DNA from: an uncultured Bacillota bacterium
GTDB lineage: Bacteria > Bacillota_I > Bacilli_A > RFN20 > CAG-449
DNA length: 18,464 nt
Assembly: GCA_905204225.1 (NCBI GenBank)
Contig: CAJKZK010000026.1
Location: 1-18,464, forward strand
Reading direction: 5' to 3'
The translations under genes were made by a program, and so were the position numbers. Each line of letters starts with the position of its first letter. The stretch's first letter is position 1. Shown here in pieces: positions 1 to 7,826 of the stretch. The notes beneath the pieces were generated by a model, which had not been told where the DNA came from, searched no databases, and saw nothing but the letters and a program-made list of their open reading frames with translations.

Positions 1-1
1 A

Positions 2-67
2 ATTGGTATTAATTTAGATTCTAAAACTAAAAAACATTCTGTTTTAATAGAAGAAATAAATAAATAA
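2..67 (+). CDS. 3' end of an upstream gene (partial, unknown)
   Basis: A reading frame open from the left edge runs 21 codons to a TAA at 65-67. The visible C-terminus is lysine-rich and ends in LIEEINK. It stops 11 bases before the next start codon, the spacing seen between genes of one operon, so it may be co-transcribed with the two-component system that follows. Too little is visible to name a family. A chance open frame of this length is possible in such AT-rich DNA. Confidence 0.4.
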   Translation: MGINLDSKTKKHSVLIEEINK

Positions 68-78
68 AGAAGATAAAT

Positions 79-789
79 ATGTTAAATATTGCGATTGTTG
101 AAGATGAAAAAGAAATGAGTAATTGTTTACGTGATTACTTAATAAAATTTTTTAATGAAGAAAATATATCAATCGATATTTCTATTTTTGATAATGGAAA
201 TATTTTTTTAGAAAAATATAAATTAAATTATAACTTAATCTTTTTAGATATTAAAATGCCATCAATTGATGGTATGGAAGTTGCTCAAAAAATAAGAAAA
301 ATTGATAAAAACGTTATGATTATTTTTGTTACTTCATTAGCCCAATACGCTATAAAAGGTTATGAAGTAAATGCTTTTGATTATATTTTAAAACCGATTG
401 ATTATTATAATTTTAAATTAAAAATGTCTAGAACTTTATCATTTTTAAATAATAATAATCGTTCATTTATCGTTGAATATAAAAATGTTATAAAAAGAAT
501 ATCTGTTGATGAATTAATGTATATTGAAATATATGATCATAGATTATATTTCCATTTAAATAATAATGAAAATATTTCTAGTTATGGTACAATGAAAACT
601 TATATTGATTTATTAAAAAATGATTCTTTTATGTTATGTAATCAATGTTATTTTGTTAATTTAAAATACGTTAGAGAAGTTACGAGTGATTATGTTTTAG
701 TAGGTGAAAATAAATTAAGTATATCAAGACCTAAAAGACAAGAATTTATTCATGCTTTAAATAACTATTTGTCTTCTGGTGATAAATAA
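79..789 (+). CDS. LytTR-family response regulator (AgrA/VirR-like)
   Basis: A 236-aa two-domain response regulator. Residues 1-120 form a receiver domain with the acidic pair E8-D9, phosphoacceptor D57 in LIFLDIKMP, the switch Thr T85 and the conserved K105-P106. Residues about 127-236 form a LytTR DNA-binding domain, with an IEIYDHRLYFH stretch and a closing RPKRQEF stretch typical of AgrA, LytR and VirR. It should be phosphorylated by the kinase encoded next and bind paired direct repeats; such a pair lies at 2141-2171. The ribosome binding site is weak (AAGAAG at 67-72). The stop TAA overlaps the kinase ATG (TAATG), indicating translational coupling. The family is clear; the regulon is inferred. 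Confidence 0.93.
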   Translation: MLNIAIVEDEKEMSNCLRDYLIKFFNEENISIDISIFDNGNIFLEKYKLNYNLIFLDIKMPSIDGMEVAQKIRKIDKNVMIIFVTSLAQYAIKGYEVNAFDYILKPIDYYNFKLKMSRTLSFLNNNNRSFIVEYKNVIKRISVDELMYIEIYDHRLYFHLNNNENISSYGTMKTYIDLLKNDSFMLCNQCYFVNLKYVREVTSDYVLVGENKLSISRPKRQEFIHALNNYLSSGDK

Positions 790-2141
790 TGAAAATTACA
801 GAATTATTTATTTATAAACCTCTTTTTATGTTTGAATTGCTTGTTGCAATGCATTTATTTTCGTTTCATTTACCAAAAAAGAAATATTATATAATACGAT
901 ATATTATATCAATTTTAAGTTGTTTAATTTTTTCTATATTATTTCCATTATTTGATAATGTATCTTATTCATGGTGGTTTTCATCGTTAATGTTTATTGT
1001 TTTATATTTAATTGCATTTATTTCTTTATTTTTTGTTTACGATGTTCCATGGCATAAATTATTTTTTATTTCTATTGCAAGTTATACAAGTCAACATTTA
1101 TCACATGAATTATATGCTTTAATTGTAAGATTGTTTAATTTAAATGATTCTTCATCATTAGGATTTTATGGGAATAATGAAATTAGTTTTGATTCATCTA
1201 TTCAAATTATTCAAATAATGTCATATTTAGAAATACATTTATTAGTATATATTGTTATTTATTTTTTATTTGGCAAAAAAATTAAAAATGATGAAATAAA
1301 AATTGATAATAAATCGTTAATGTTAATTTCATCATTAATTTTATTTACTAATATTGTTTTAAGCTCTGTTATTACATATTTAGATATGAATTACAATAAA
1401 ATTTATTTTATTATTGTTGGAATTTATAATATATTAAGTTGTTTAATGGTTTTATATATTCAATTTTATATTATTGATAATAAAAAATTAAAAGGTGAAT
1501 TACAATTAACTTCACAATTATTGCATCAATCAGAAATAAGATATGAAGAGAGTAAAAAGAATGTTAATTTAATAAATTTGAAATGTCATGATTTAAAACA
1601 TCAAATTAGAAAATTATCTAATAAAGAAGAATTTTCTAAAGAAACTGTAAAAGAAATTACAGATATTATTAATATTTATGATTCAAATATGCAAACAAAT
1701 AATGAAGTTATAGATATTATTTTAGCGGAAAAAAGTTTGTTATGTCAAAAAGATAATATTAAATTAACTTGTTTAGCTGATTGCTCAAAATTAAATTTTA
1801 TTTTAGATGCTGACTTATATTGTTTGTTTGGCAATATTTTAGATAATGCGATTGAAGCTGTATATAAATTAAAAAATAATGAAAAAAGACAGATTAATAT
1901 TGTAATTAAAAATGTTTATTCATTAATTTCAATTACTGTTGAGAATTATTATGAAGGTAATATTGTTCTAGATAAAAATGGCTTACCTATAACTACTAAA
2001 GATAATAAAGATTTTCATGGCTTTGGTATGAAATCTATCAAAATGATTGTAGATAAATATCATGGCGATATGAATATTACAAAAAGAAATGATATTTTTT
2101 CATTAAATATTTTATTTACTTCTAATAAAATTGAAAATTAA
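789..2141 (+). CDS. GHKL sensor histidine kinase (AgrC/VirS-like)
   Basis: A 450-aa membrane histidine kinase. The first ~230 residues are almost continuously hydrophobic, with about six membrane segments, the polytopic sensor layout of AgrC-type kinases. A short coiled coil follows, then the phosphorylation motif CHDLKHQI with H267. The GHKL ATPase domain shows the N-box (N349, D352, N353 in GNILDNAIE) and a G-box around residues 410-413 (HGFG). Its partner is the LytTR regulator overlapping it by one base; an SD-like GGTGAT at 778-783 inside that gene serves the start. AgrC homologues usually sense a processed peptide, but no AgrB or AgrD gene is visible in the window, so the signal is unknown. 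Confidence 0.92.
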   Translation: MKITELFIYKPLFMFELLVAMHLFSFHLPKKKYYIIRYIISILSCLIFSILFPLFDNVSYSWWFSSLMFIVLYLIAFISLFFVYDVPWHKLFFISIASYTSQHLSHELYALIVRLFNLNDSSSLGFYGNNEISFDSSIQIIQIMSYLEIHLLVYIVIYFLFGKKIKNDEIKIDNKSLMLISSLILFTNIVLSSVITYLDMNYNKIYFIIVGIYNILSCLMVLYIQFYIIDNKKLKGELQLTSQLLHQSEIRYEESKKNVNLINLKCHDLKHQIRKLSNKEEFSKETVKEITDIINIYDSNMQTNNEVIDIILAEKSLLCQKDNIKLTCLADCSKLNFILDADLYCLFGNILDNAIEAVYKLKNNEKRQINIVIKNVYSLISITVENYYEGNIVLDKNGLPITTKDNKDFHGFGMKSIKMIVDKYHGDMNITKRNDIFSLNILFTSNKIEN

Positions 2142-2171
2142 CAACATAAGAACGATTTTCGACAATATAAG
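2141..2171 (+). promoter_or_regulatory. Candidate LytTR binding site (21-bp-spaced direct repeats)
   Basis: ACAACATAAG (2141-2150) and ACAATATAAG (2162-2171) match at 9 of 10 positions, and their starts are 21 bp apart, two helical turns. LytTR regulators such as AgrA bind 9-bp direct repeats with about 12 bp between them, which gives the same period. The AgrA half-site is commonly given as ACAGTTAAG, so the ACA...AAG ends agree. The site starts on the last base of the kinase stop codon and lies upstream of the lipoprotein operon. The repeat is seen directly; binding by the 79-789 product is inferred. Confidence 0.7.
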
Positions 2172-2189
2172 GAAAATTTATTTTAAAAT
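2159..2189 (+). promoter_or_regulatory. Probable promoter of the lipoprotein-GH3 operon
   Basis: TCGACA (2159-2164, one mismatch to TTGACA) and TAAAAT (2184-2189, one mismatch to TATAAT) are separated by 19 bp. The -35 hexamer overlaps the second LytTR-type repeat. A spacer longer than 17 bp is also seen in AgrA-dependent promoters and would fit a need for an activator. Transcription would start near 2196, leaving a leader of about 35 bases with the ribosome binding site GAAAGGAG (2216-2223). Confidence 0.45.
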
Positions 2190-2230
2190 TAAGCCCTTTC
2201 ATTTACTTTTTATTTGAAAGGAGATTTTTT

Positions 2231-4576
2231 ATGAAAAAATTTTTAAAATTATTTTTCTTATTTTTAATATCTATTTCTTTATTTGGTTGTCAAAATAATT
2301 CAAGTAATAATTCTATTCCAAATACTAATGCAAGTAATAATGTAGAAATTGATGAATATGAAGTAACATCTTTAACTATAATTAATAATCCAAATAAAAT
2401 GATTTATGATATTGGAGAAGTATTTGATTATACTGGTGTCAGATTAAAAGCTATATGGAATGATGGTGAAGAAGAAGAATTTGGAGGTTATAGATGCGAT
2501 TCAATTGAACCTTCAACACCTCTTACTGTAAATGATACAAAAGTTACATTTACTTATTGGAATGCAACAGTTAATCTAGATATAAATATTAATAAAAGTG
2601 AAGTAAGTTCAATTAGTGTTGATACAAGTAAACTTTTATGTCGAGTTAATATAGGTAAATATATTGATTTATCTTCAATAATTGTTAATGCTTTTTATGG
2701 AGAAGAAAGTAAACAAGTTACTTCATATCAAATATATGAAGGTGATAAACTTATTGAAAATATTAATCGTTATTTAGTAAATAAAGGAGATCATGTTCTA
2801 ACTGTAAAATATTTAGATAAAAGTGCTAATTTCATAGTTACTGGATATGATGGAACATTTATTGAATTTGATTCATCATCTATTAAAACTGATGCAGAAA
2901 CAAGCGATAATTTGATCAGTTATGTAGAACCTGCTAATATTGTAAATTCTTATAAATCTGGTTCTAAAGGTTGGGAAAGTTGTACTAAATCAAGTTTTAG
3001 GGTTGCAACTAATGCTGGAATTACTGATATTAAAGCGTTAGCTAAAATTAAAATACATGTTTACTCAAATACTAATACGTATGCAAAAATGAGATTAAAT
3101 GCTGGGGGATATAATATTACTAGACCTGATATAGGACTAACTAGTGACATGTACTTATCTAGAGTATGTAATGTTAAAGTTAATGATATTGTTGTTAATG
3201 TTAAAGAGGGATTATTACCTGCTAATAATAAAAATGGAGAAATGTTATCAGATAAATGGACTCCTTATTTTGTTGATGTTGATTTTATTGAAGCATGGCT
3301 AAAAAAAGGTGATAATTTAATAGAAATAGATGTAAATGAAAATTATTATAAATTAGAACCATTTAATAATCAAAGGTATGGAGAAGTATATTTTGCAATT
3401 AAAAATTTATCTATAGAATATGTTGAAGGGCAAAAAAGTGTTACTAATCTTGAATTAATTACAAAACCTAATAAAATCACTTATAAAGTAGGAGAAGTAT
3501 TTGATCCAACAGGTATGGTTATAAAAGCTCATTATGATGATTATAGTAGTGAAATTATTACTGATTATTATTATGATAAAACACCATTAACTGCAAATGA
3601 TAAACAAGTGATAATTACATATTTAAATAAAAATATTAATATTGATATTAAAGTAGAACATAATCATTTATATTCTGAAAATTATATAAATAATGAAAAT
3701 TACCATTGGCATGAATGTTCATTATGTGGGGATAAGAAAGATTATGGAGAACATAATTTAACTAAAATTGTGATGGTTAAAGAACCAAATATAATTGATT
3801 ATGATGAAAATGAAACTTTATCTTTAGAAGGTATAAAAGTAAACGCGATATGTTCTATATGTGGTAATGTTGATATTAGTGATAAAGTGAATACAAATAT
3901 TACAACATTAGCTTTATCAAATAAAGAATCAAAACAAGAATCTAAAAAAATAATTGTATCATATAAAGAATTTACTACATCATATCAAATAAATATTCAT
4001 AAATCATATAATGTTCTAGGAAAAAATAGACAAGATCCTAATTCTACAAACGAAAAATATTATGTTGAAAAATCAATAATAATGGAAAATGGAAAATATG
4101 AATTTCAAGGTTCAGATGTTATTGGCAATGTAGAAGTAGGCGCTAGAATAAAATTTCATTTTTATTCAGAAATAAATGGGAAAGCGAATTTTTCTTTGTT
4201 AGCAGGGTCTTTATATTGCGATGGAAATAAAAATGAAAAAGGTTTTTATCTAAATACAAATGATATGATTGCTAAAAACTTTATGCAATTAAATTTAAAA
4301 AATAATAATGATTTTATTAGTCAAAATTTTATTGAAAATGCATATATTAAAGGTCATAAATTACCATCTAATTATGAAGAATTAGGAATTACTAGTGATG
4401 TATGGTGTATGAACCAATTTTCTAAATCAGTTTTAGCAAATATAAATGTTGTTAATGGTGATAATGTTATAGAATTAGTAATTTTAGATGCGAGAAACAT
4501 TGGTTATAAGAATGCATGGGGAGGAGCTGCTACATTAAATATAAAACAAGCAACTCTATCATTTATTGAGGATTAA
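2231..4576 (+). CDS. Surface lipoprotein with Ig-like (Big_3) and carbohydrate-binding-like domains
   Basis: A 781-aa exported lipoprotein. Residues 1-19 are a lysine-started hydrophobic signal and LFGC gives the lipobox with Cys20, followed by an Asn/Ser-rich tether. Approximate layout: 45-121 Big_3-type Ig domain (NPNKMIYDIGEVFDYTG); 122-204 second Ig-like domain; 205-397 beta-rich module resembling a jelly-roll carbohydrate-binding domain; 401-476 another Big_3 domain (KPNKITYKVGEVFDPTG); 477-512 a His/Cys stretch with HWHEC and C496-x-x-C499; 513-597 a third Big_3-like domain with C541-x-x-C544; 598-781 a second jelly-roll-like module with paired aromatic and ARIKFHFYSE-type strands. The strong GAAAGGAG site supports the start. 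It is two bases upstream of the permuted GH3, suggesting it presents or binds substrate for that enzyme. Carbohydrate binding is inferred from fold-like pattern and context only. Confidence 0.8.
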   Translation: MKKFLKLFFLFLISISLFGCQNNSSNNSIPNTNASNNVEIDEYEVTSLTIINNPNKMIYDIGEVFDYTGVRLKAIWNDGEEEEFGGYRCDSIEPSTPLTVNDTKVTFTYWNATVNLDININKSEVSSISVDTSKLLCRVNIGKYIDLSSIIVNAFYGEESKQVTSYQIYEGDKLIENINRYLVNKGDHVLTVKYLDKSANFIVTGYDGTFIEFDSSSIKTDAETSDNLISYVEPANIVNSYKSGSKGWESCTKSSFRVATNAGITDIKALAKIKIHVYSNTNTYAKMRLNAGGYNITRPDIGLTSDMYLSRVCNVKVNDIVVNVKEGLLPANNKNGEMLSDKWTPYFVDVDFIEAWLKKGDNLIEIDVNENYYKLEPFNNQRYGEVYFAIKNLSIEYVEGQKSVTNLELITKPNKITYKVGEVFDPTGMVIKAHYDDYSSEIITDYYYDKTPLTANDKQVIITYLNKNINIDIKVEHNHLYSENYINNENYHWHECSLCGDKKDYGEHNLTKIVMVKEPNIIDYDENETLSLEGIKVNAICSICGNVDISDKVNTNITTLALSNKESKQESKKIIVSYKEFTTSYQINIHKSYNVLGKNRQDPNSTNEKYYVEKSIIMENGKYEFQGSDVIGNVEVGARIKFHFYSEINGKANFSLLAGSLYCDGNKNEKGFYLNTNDMIAKNFMQLNLKNNNDFISQNFIENAYIKGHKLPSNYEELGITSDVWCMNQFSKSVLANINVVNGDNVIELVILDARNIGYKNAWGGAATLNIKQATLSFIED

Positions 4577-4578
4577 TT

Positions 4579-7500
4579 ATGAAAAAAATACAAAAATTTA
4601 AAGAAAAAATTGGTTTAATTATTACTTCTATTTTTCTTGTTGGTTTAATAATTGGCAATTATTATTGTGCTAAATATAATACTGTTATAACAACAATGTT
4701 ATGTGGGTCTGGAACAAATTTTAATAATGAAGAAACAAAATTAGCATTATCAAGTAATGATGAAGTAGTGCAAAAAATTGCTGAAGAAGGAATTGTTTTA
4801 TTAAAAAATAAAGATAATTGTTTACCTTTAAATGAAAAAAATATTAATTTATTTGGCTGGGCATCTATAGATAATGGGTTTTATTTAAGTGGTGGTGGAA
4901 GCTCAACTGCAACAATTAATGAAGCCAAAAAGGTAACTTTAATTAAAGGCTTAGAAAGTGAAGATTTTAATGTTAATAAAGATTTAATTAATGCTTATAA
5001 TGGATATAAAAATTCACGTTCTAATAGTTTACAATTAGTTGAACCAGATATTAATTTTTATAATAAAGTTATTAGTAATGGAAAATCTTTACTTGAAAAT
5101 GCAAAAGAATTTTCTTCAACTGCTATTGTCACAATTTCAAGATTTGCTTCTGAAGGTATAGATATTCCTTTTAAACAAACCAAAGACAGTGGCATTGATG
5201 ATACACGTCATTATTTAGAATTATCAAAAGAAGAAGAAGCATTAATTGGTTTAGTAAGTGAAAACTTTAGCAAAGTTATTATTTTAATAAATGCTGGTAA
5301 TCAAATGGAATTAGGATTTTTAAATAACGAAAAAATATCTGCTGCTTTAATGGTTAATTATTTAGGCCAATCAGGAACTAAAGGATTAGGAAGAATTTTA
5401 AATGGAAAAATTAATCCAAGTGGACATTTAACCGACACTTATCCATATGATTTAACTAGTGATCCAACTTATGTGAATGCGATTAGAAATGGTGATCATA
5501 TTCATTATGTTGAAGATATTTATATTGGTTATAAATGGTATGAAACGGCAGATAAAGAAAATTTCTTTAACAATAAATTTTCTAAATCTTATAATGATAT
5601 TGTTCAATATCCATTTGGATATGGATTATCATATAGTAATTTTACTCAAGAAATTGTTTCTTATGAATTATCTACTAACTCTTCTTTACTTCAAAGAACA
5701 AGTAAAGTTGAAGTAAAAGTGAAAGTGAAAAATACGTCTAATACAGATGGAAAAGATGTTATTCAATTATATTACACTGCTCCATATAAAAAAGGTGAAA
5801 TTGAAAAATCTAGTATTAATCTTTTGGCTTTTAAAAAAACAGATTTATTAAAACCAAATGAAGAAAAAATCTATTCATTAATATTTTCTAGTTATGATTT
5901 ATCTAGTTATGATGCATATGACAAAAATAATAACGGATTCTCTGGTTATGAATTAGAACAAGGAGAATATCAATTTAAATTAATGAAAGATGCTCATAAT
6001 TTTGTCGAAGGTGATAAAAATATATTTAATCTAAATTGCGATAAAACTATTATTTATAACCGAGATCCAAATACTGGTGCAATGGTTTCAAATAGATTTG
6101 GTGAATTTGATAATGAAGGAAAATATATAAATGATTCTAGTTACGCTAATTGCCCAATTGATGGTAGTACTGCAGGTAAAAAAATTGAATATTTATCACG
6201 TAGTAATTTTGAAAATACATTCCCTACATCTCAAACTCCTAATCGTGATGTTAAATCTATAATTGAATATGCAAATAATTATGTTGAATATAAGGCTTAT
6301 GAAGGTGGAGAAAAACCAACTCAAGGAATACAAAATGAAAATCCATTATTATTAGTTACAAAAGAAGATGGTTCTAAAGCATCTTTAGCTGATTTAAAAA
6401 ATGGTAAAAACTTAATATGGAATAAAGATTTAGTAAATAAACTTGGTCAAGATTATAATGCTAGTGAATATGAAACATTATTAAATCAATTAACAGAAGA
6501 TGAGTTAACAAATTTTGTGGAATCAAGTGGATATGGAAACGATCCGGCAGAAAGTATAGGTAAAATTGCTTTTAATGATTTTGATGGACCAGCAGGGTTT
6601 AATGTTACAGTTAATAGTCCTTTTGGAGATAAAAAAAGTGAATGGACTGGTTTTGGTAATGAAGCATTGCTTGGTCAAACATGGTCTACTCAACTTGCTG
6701 AAGCTTTGGGTGAAGCTTTTGGAAAAGAAGGAACTGCTACAGACGTTACAGGTATATATGCTCCTGGAGTAAATTTACATAGAACAAGTTTTAATGGAAG
6801 AAATTTTGAATATTATTCTGAAGATGCTATTTTATCTGGAACATTAGCTAGTAAAGTAATTGAAGGAGCTAAAATACAAGGTGTATATTGCTTTTTAAAA
6901 CATTTTGTTGTTAGTGAAATGGGACCAAATCCAAGAAAATTAAATGTTTGGTTAACAGAACAAAATTTAAGAGAAAATTATCTAAAACCGTTTGAAAAAG
7001 CTGTTAAAGCAGGAGCAACAGCTGTTATGACAGCATTTAATAGATTAGGTGCAACATGGACTGGAGGAAATTATCAACTAATACAAATAATATTAAGAAA
7101 AGAATGGAAATTTAAAGGTGTAGTTATTACTGATTGGTGTCAAGGTGATAGCGATATGACAGTCAATCAAGGTTTACATGCAGGAAATGATATATGGTTA
7201 AATCCAGCTGATAGATGTAATAATGGTGGTCTTGATGAAAATAAAGTATCTTCATGGATTTGTGCTAGAAGGTCTGCACACAATTTGCTTTATACAATTT
7301 GTAATACATTTTATACTGCATGGAATGCTGGAAACGATATAGGTGTTCATGAAGGTGAAAATGTATTTAGATGGTGGATACCAGTACTTGTGTTGATAAA
7401 TATATTAGTTATTGGTATTGAGGGATTATTTTTATTCTTATTATTAAAAAAGAGAAGAATACTTGATGAGAAAGTTATTGTTGATTATTCAAGCGATATT

Positions 7501-7695
7501 GTTTCAATTAATAATGAAATAAAAGTTTTGCAAAACGCTATTAACAGATATAAATTAGATCTAAAAACTTTAAAGAAAAAATCTAAAAATGATAATGATT
7601 TAAAACAAAATTTTGAAAAATTAAATAATGAAATGAAATTAATTAATCAAGCTTTAATTAATATTTCTAAAGAAAATAATAAAGAAGGTAAATAA
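4579..7695 (+). CDS. Circularly permuted, membrane-anchored GH3 glycoside hydrolase (beta-glucosidase-like)
   Basis: A 1038-aa enzyme with the GH3 domains in permuted order. After a signal-anchor helix (about 11-28) comes the domain that is normally C-terminal (about 60-300, EEGIVLLKN and SGHLTDTYP), then a fibronectin-III-like domain (about 365-470, preceded by YPFGYGLSYSNF), a linker, and the (beta/alpha)8 barrel (about 630-925) with GRNFEYYSED (740-749), K774-H775 and VITDW carrying the nucleophile D852. E192 in ASEGID is the expected acid/base. A second helix (about 932-957) is followed by KKRR and a charged coiled coil to the end. The positive-inside rule puts both tails in the cytoplasm and the catalytic part outside. 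The same permutation is known from Butyrivibrio and Ruminococcus beta-glucosidases. It should release terminal beta-linked glucose or related sugars at the surface; the exact substrate cannot be read. GAGG at 4568-4571 is the ribosome binding site. Confidence 0.9.
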   Translation: MKKIQKFKEKIGLIITSIFLVGLIIGNYYCAKYNTVITTMLCGSGTNFNNEETKLALSSNDEVVQKIAEEGIVLLKNKDNCLPLNEKNINLFGWASIDNGFYLSGGGSSTATINEAKKVTLIKGLESEDFNVNKDLINAYNGYKNSRSNSLQLVEPDINFYNKVISNGKSLLENAKEFSSTAIVTISRFASEGIDIPFKQTKDSGIDDTRHYLELSKEEEALIGLVSENFSKVIILINAGNQMELGFLNNEKISAALMVNYLGQSGTKGLGRILNGKINPSGHLTDTYPYDLTSDPTYVNAIRNGDHIHYVEDIYIGYKWYETADKENFFNNKFSKSYNDIVQYPFGYGLSYSNFTQEIVSYELSTNSSLLQRTSKVEVKVKVKNTSNTDGKDVIQLYYTAPYKKGEIEKSSINLLAFKKTDLLKPNEEKIYSLIFSSYDLSSYDAYDKNNNGFSGYELEQGEYQFKLMKDAHNFVEGDKNIFNLNCDKTIIYNRDPNTGAMVSNRFGEFDNEGKYINDSSYANCPIDGSTAGKKIEYLSRSNFENTFPTSQTPNRDVKSIIEYANNYVEYKAYEGGEKPTQGIQNENPLLLVTKEDGSKASLADLKNGKNLIWNKDLVNKLGQDYNASEYETLLNQLTEDELTNFVESSGYGNDPAESIGKIAFNDFDGPAGFNVTVNSPFGDKKSEWTGFGNEALLGQTWSTQLAEALGEAFGKEGTATDVTGIYAPGVNLHRTSFNGRNFEYYSEDAILSGTLASKVIEGAKIQGVYCFLKHFVVSEMGPNPRKLNVWLTEQNLRENYLKPFEKAVKAGATAVMTAFNRLGATWTGGNYQLIQIILRKEWKFKGVVITDWCQGDSDMTVNQGLHAGNDIWLNPADRCNNGGLDENKVSSWICARRSAHNLLYTICNTFYTAWNAGNDIGVHEGENVFRWWIPVLVLINILVIGIEGLFLFLLLKKRRILDEKVIVDYSSDIVSINNEIKVLQNAINRYKLDLKTLKKKSKNDNDLKQNFEKLNNEMKLINQALINISKENNKEGK

Positions 7696-7696
7696 A

Positions 7697-7813
7697 ATGA
7701 AAAAAGAATATTCAAAACCAAATTATAAAGAATTAAAAATAATTCTTGATGATATTATCTTAGTTTCTAGTAAAGAAAATAAAGATATTTTCGACTATGA
7801 TGAAGTATTATAA
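7697..7813 (+). CDS. 38-aa small protein, unknown function
   Basis: An ATG preceded by GAAGG (7684-7688, 8 bases upstream) opens 38 codons ending in TAA at 7811-7813. The product begins MKKEYSKPNYKEL, has a hydrophobic middle (KIILDDIILVSS) and an acidic end (DIFDYDEVL). There is no signal peptide, Cys or membrane segment. It starts one base after the GH3 stop, and its own stop is followed directly by the AGGAG site of the next gene, so it sits exactly in the operon gap. By eye it resembles the short K-K-x-Y-x-K-P...D-[DV]-I-[IL]-x-[ST]-S proteins frequent in Firmicutes genomes, some of which look like leader peptides; this is memory of a pattern, not a search result. The function is unknown. 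Confidence 0.65.
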   Translation: MKKEYSKPNYKELKIILDDIILVSSKENKDIFDYDEVL

Positions 7814-7826
7814 TAGGAGTGTTAAT

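Noticed and set aside
2142..2230. Possible agrD-like peptide gene after the kinase
   Set aside because: The gap is 89 bases and contains the repeats, the promoter and the lipoprotein leader; no start codon with a plausible peptide frame is seen.
3030..3043. A second cre-like 14-mer (13 of 14 to the consensus) inside the lipoprotein gene
   Set aside because: It lies deep in coding sequence, about 800 bp after the start codon, and its bases are explained by the codons for IKALAK. No promoter is nearby.
5477..5716. Open frame of 79 codons inside the permuted GH3
   Set aside because: It overlaps a certain gene in another frame, has no ribosome binding site and encodes a low-complexity Ile/Leu/Met-rich product.
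6566..6772. Open frame of 68 codons inside the permuted GH3
   Set aside because: Shadow of the barrel-coding sequence; the composition is Leu/Met-rich and no family is recognisable.
7797..7826. Upstream ATG extending the repeat protein by 10 residues
   Set aside because: It lies within the 38-codon gene and ahead of the AGGAG site that serves the ATG at 7827, and it would bury the signal peptide start.
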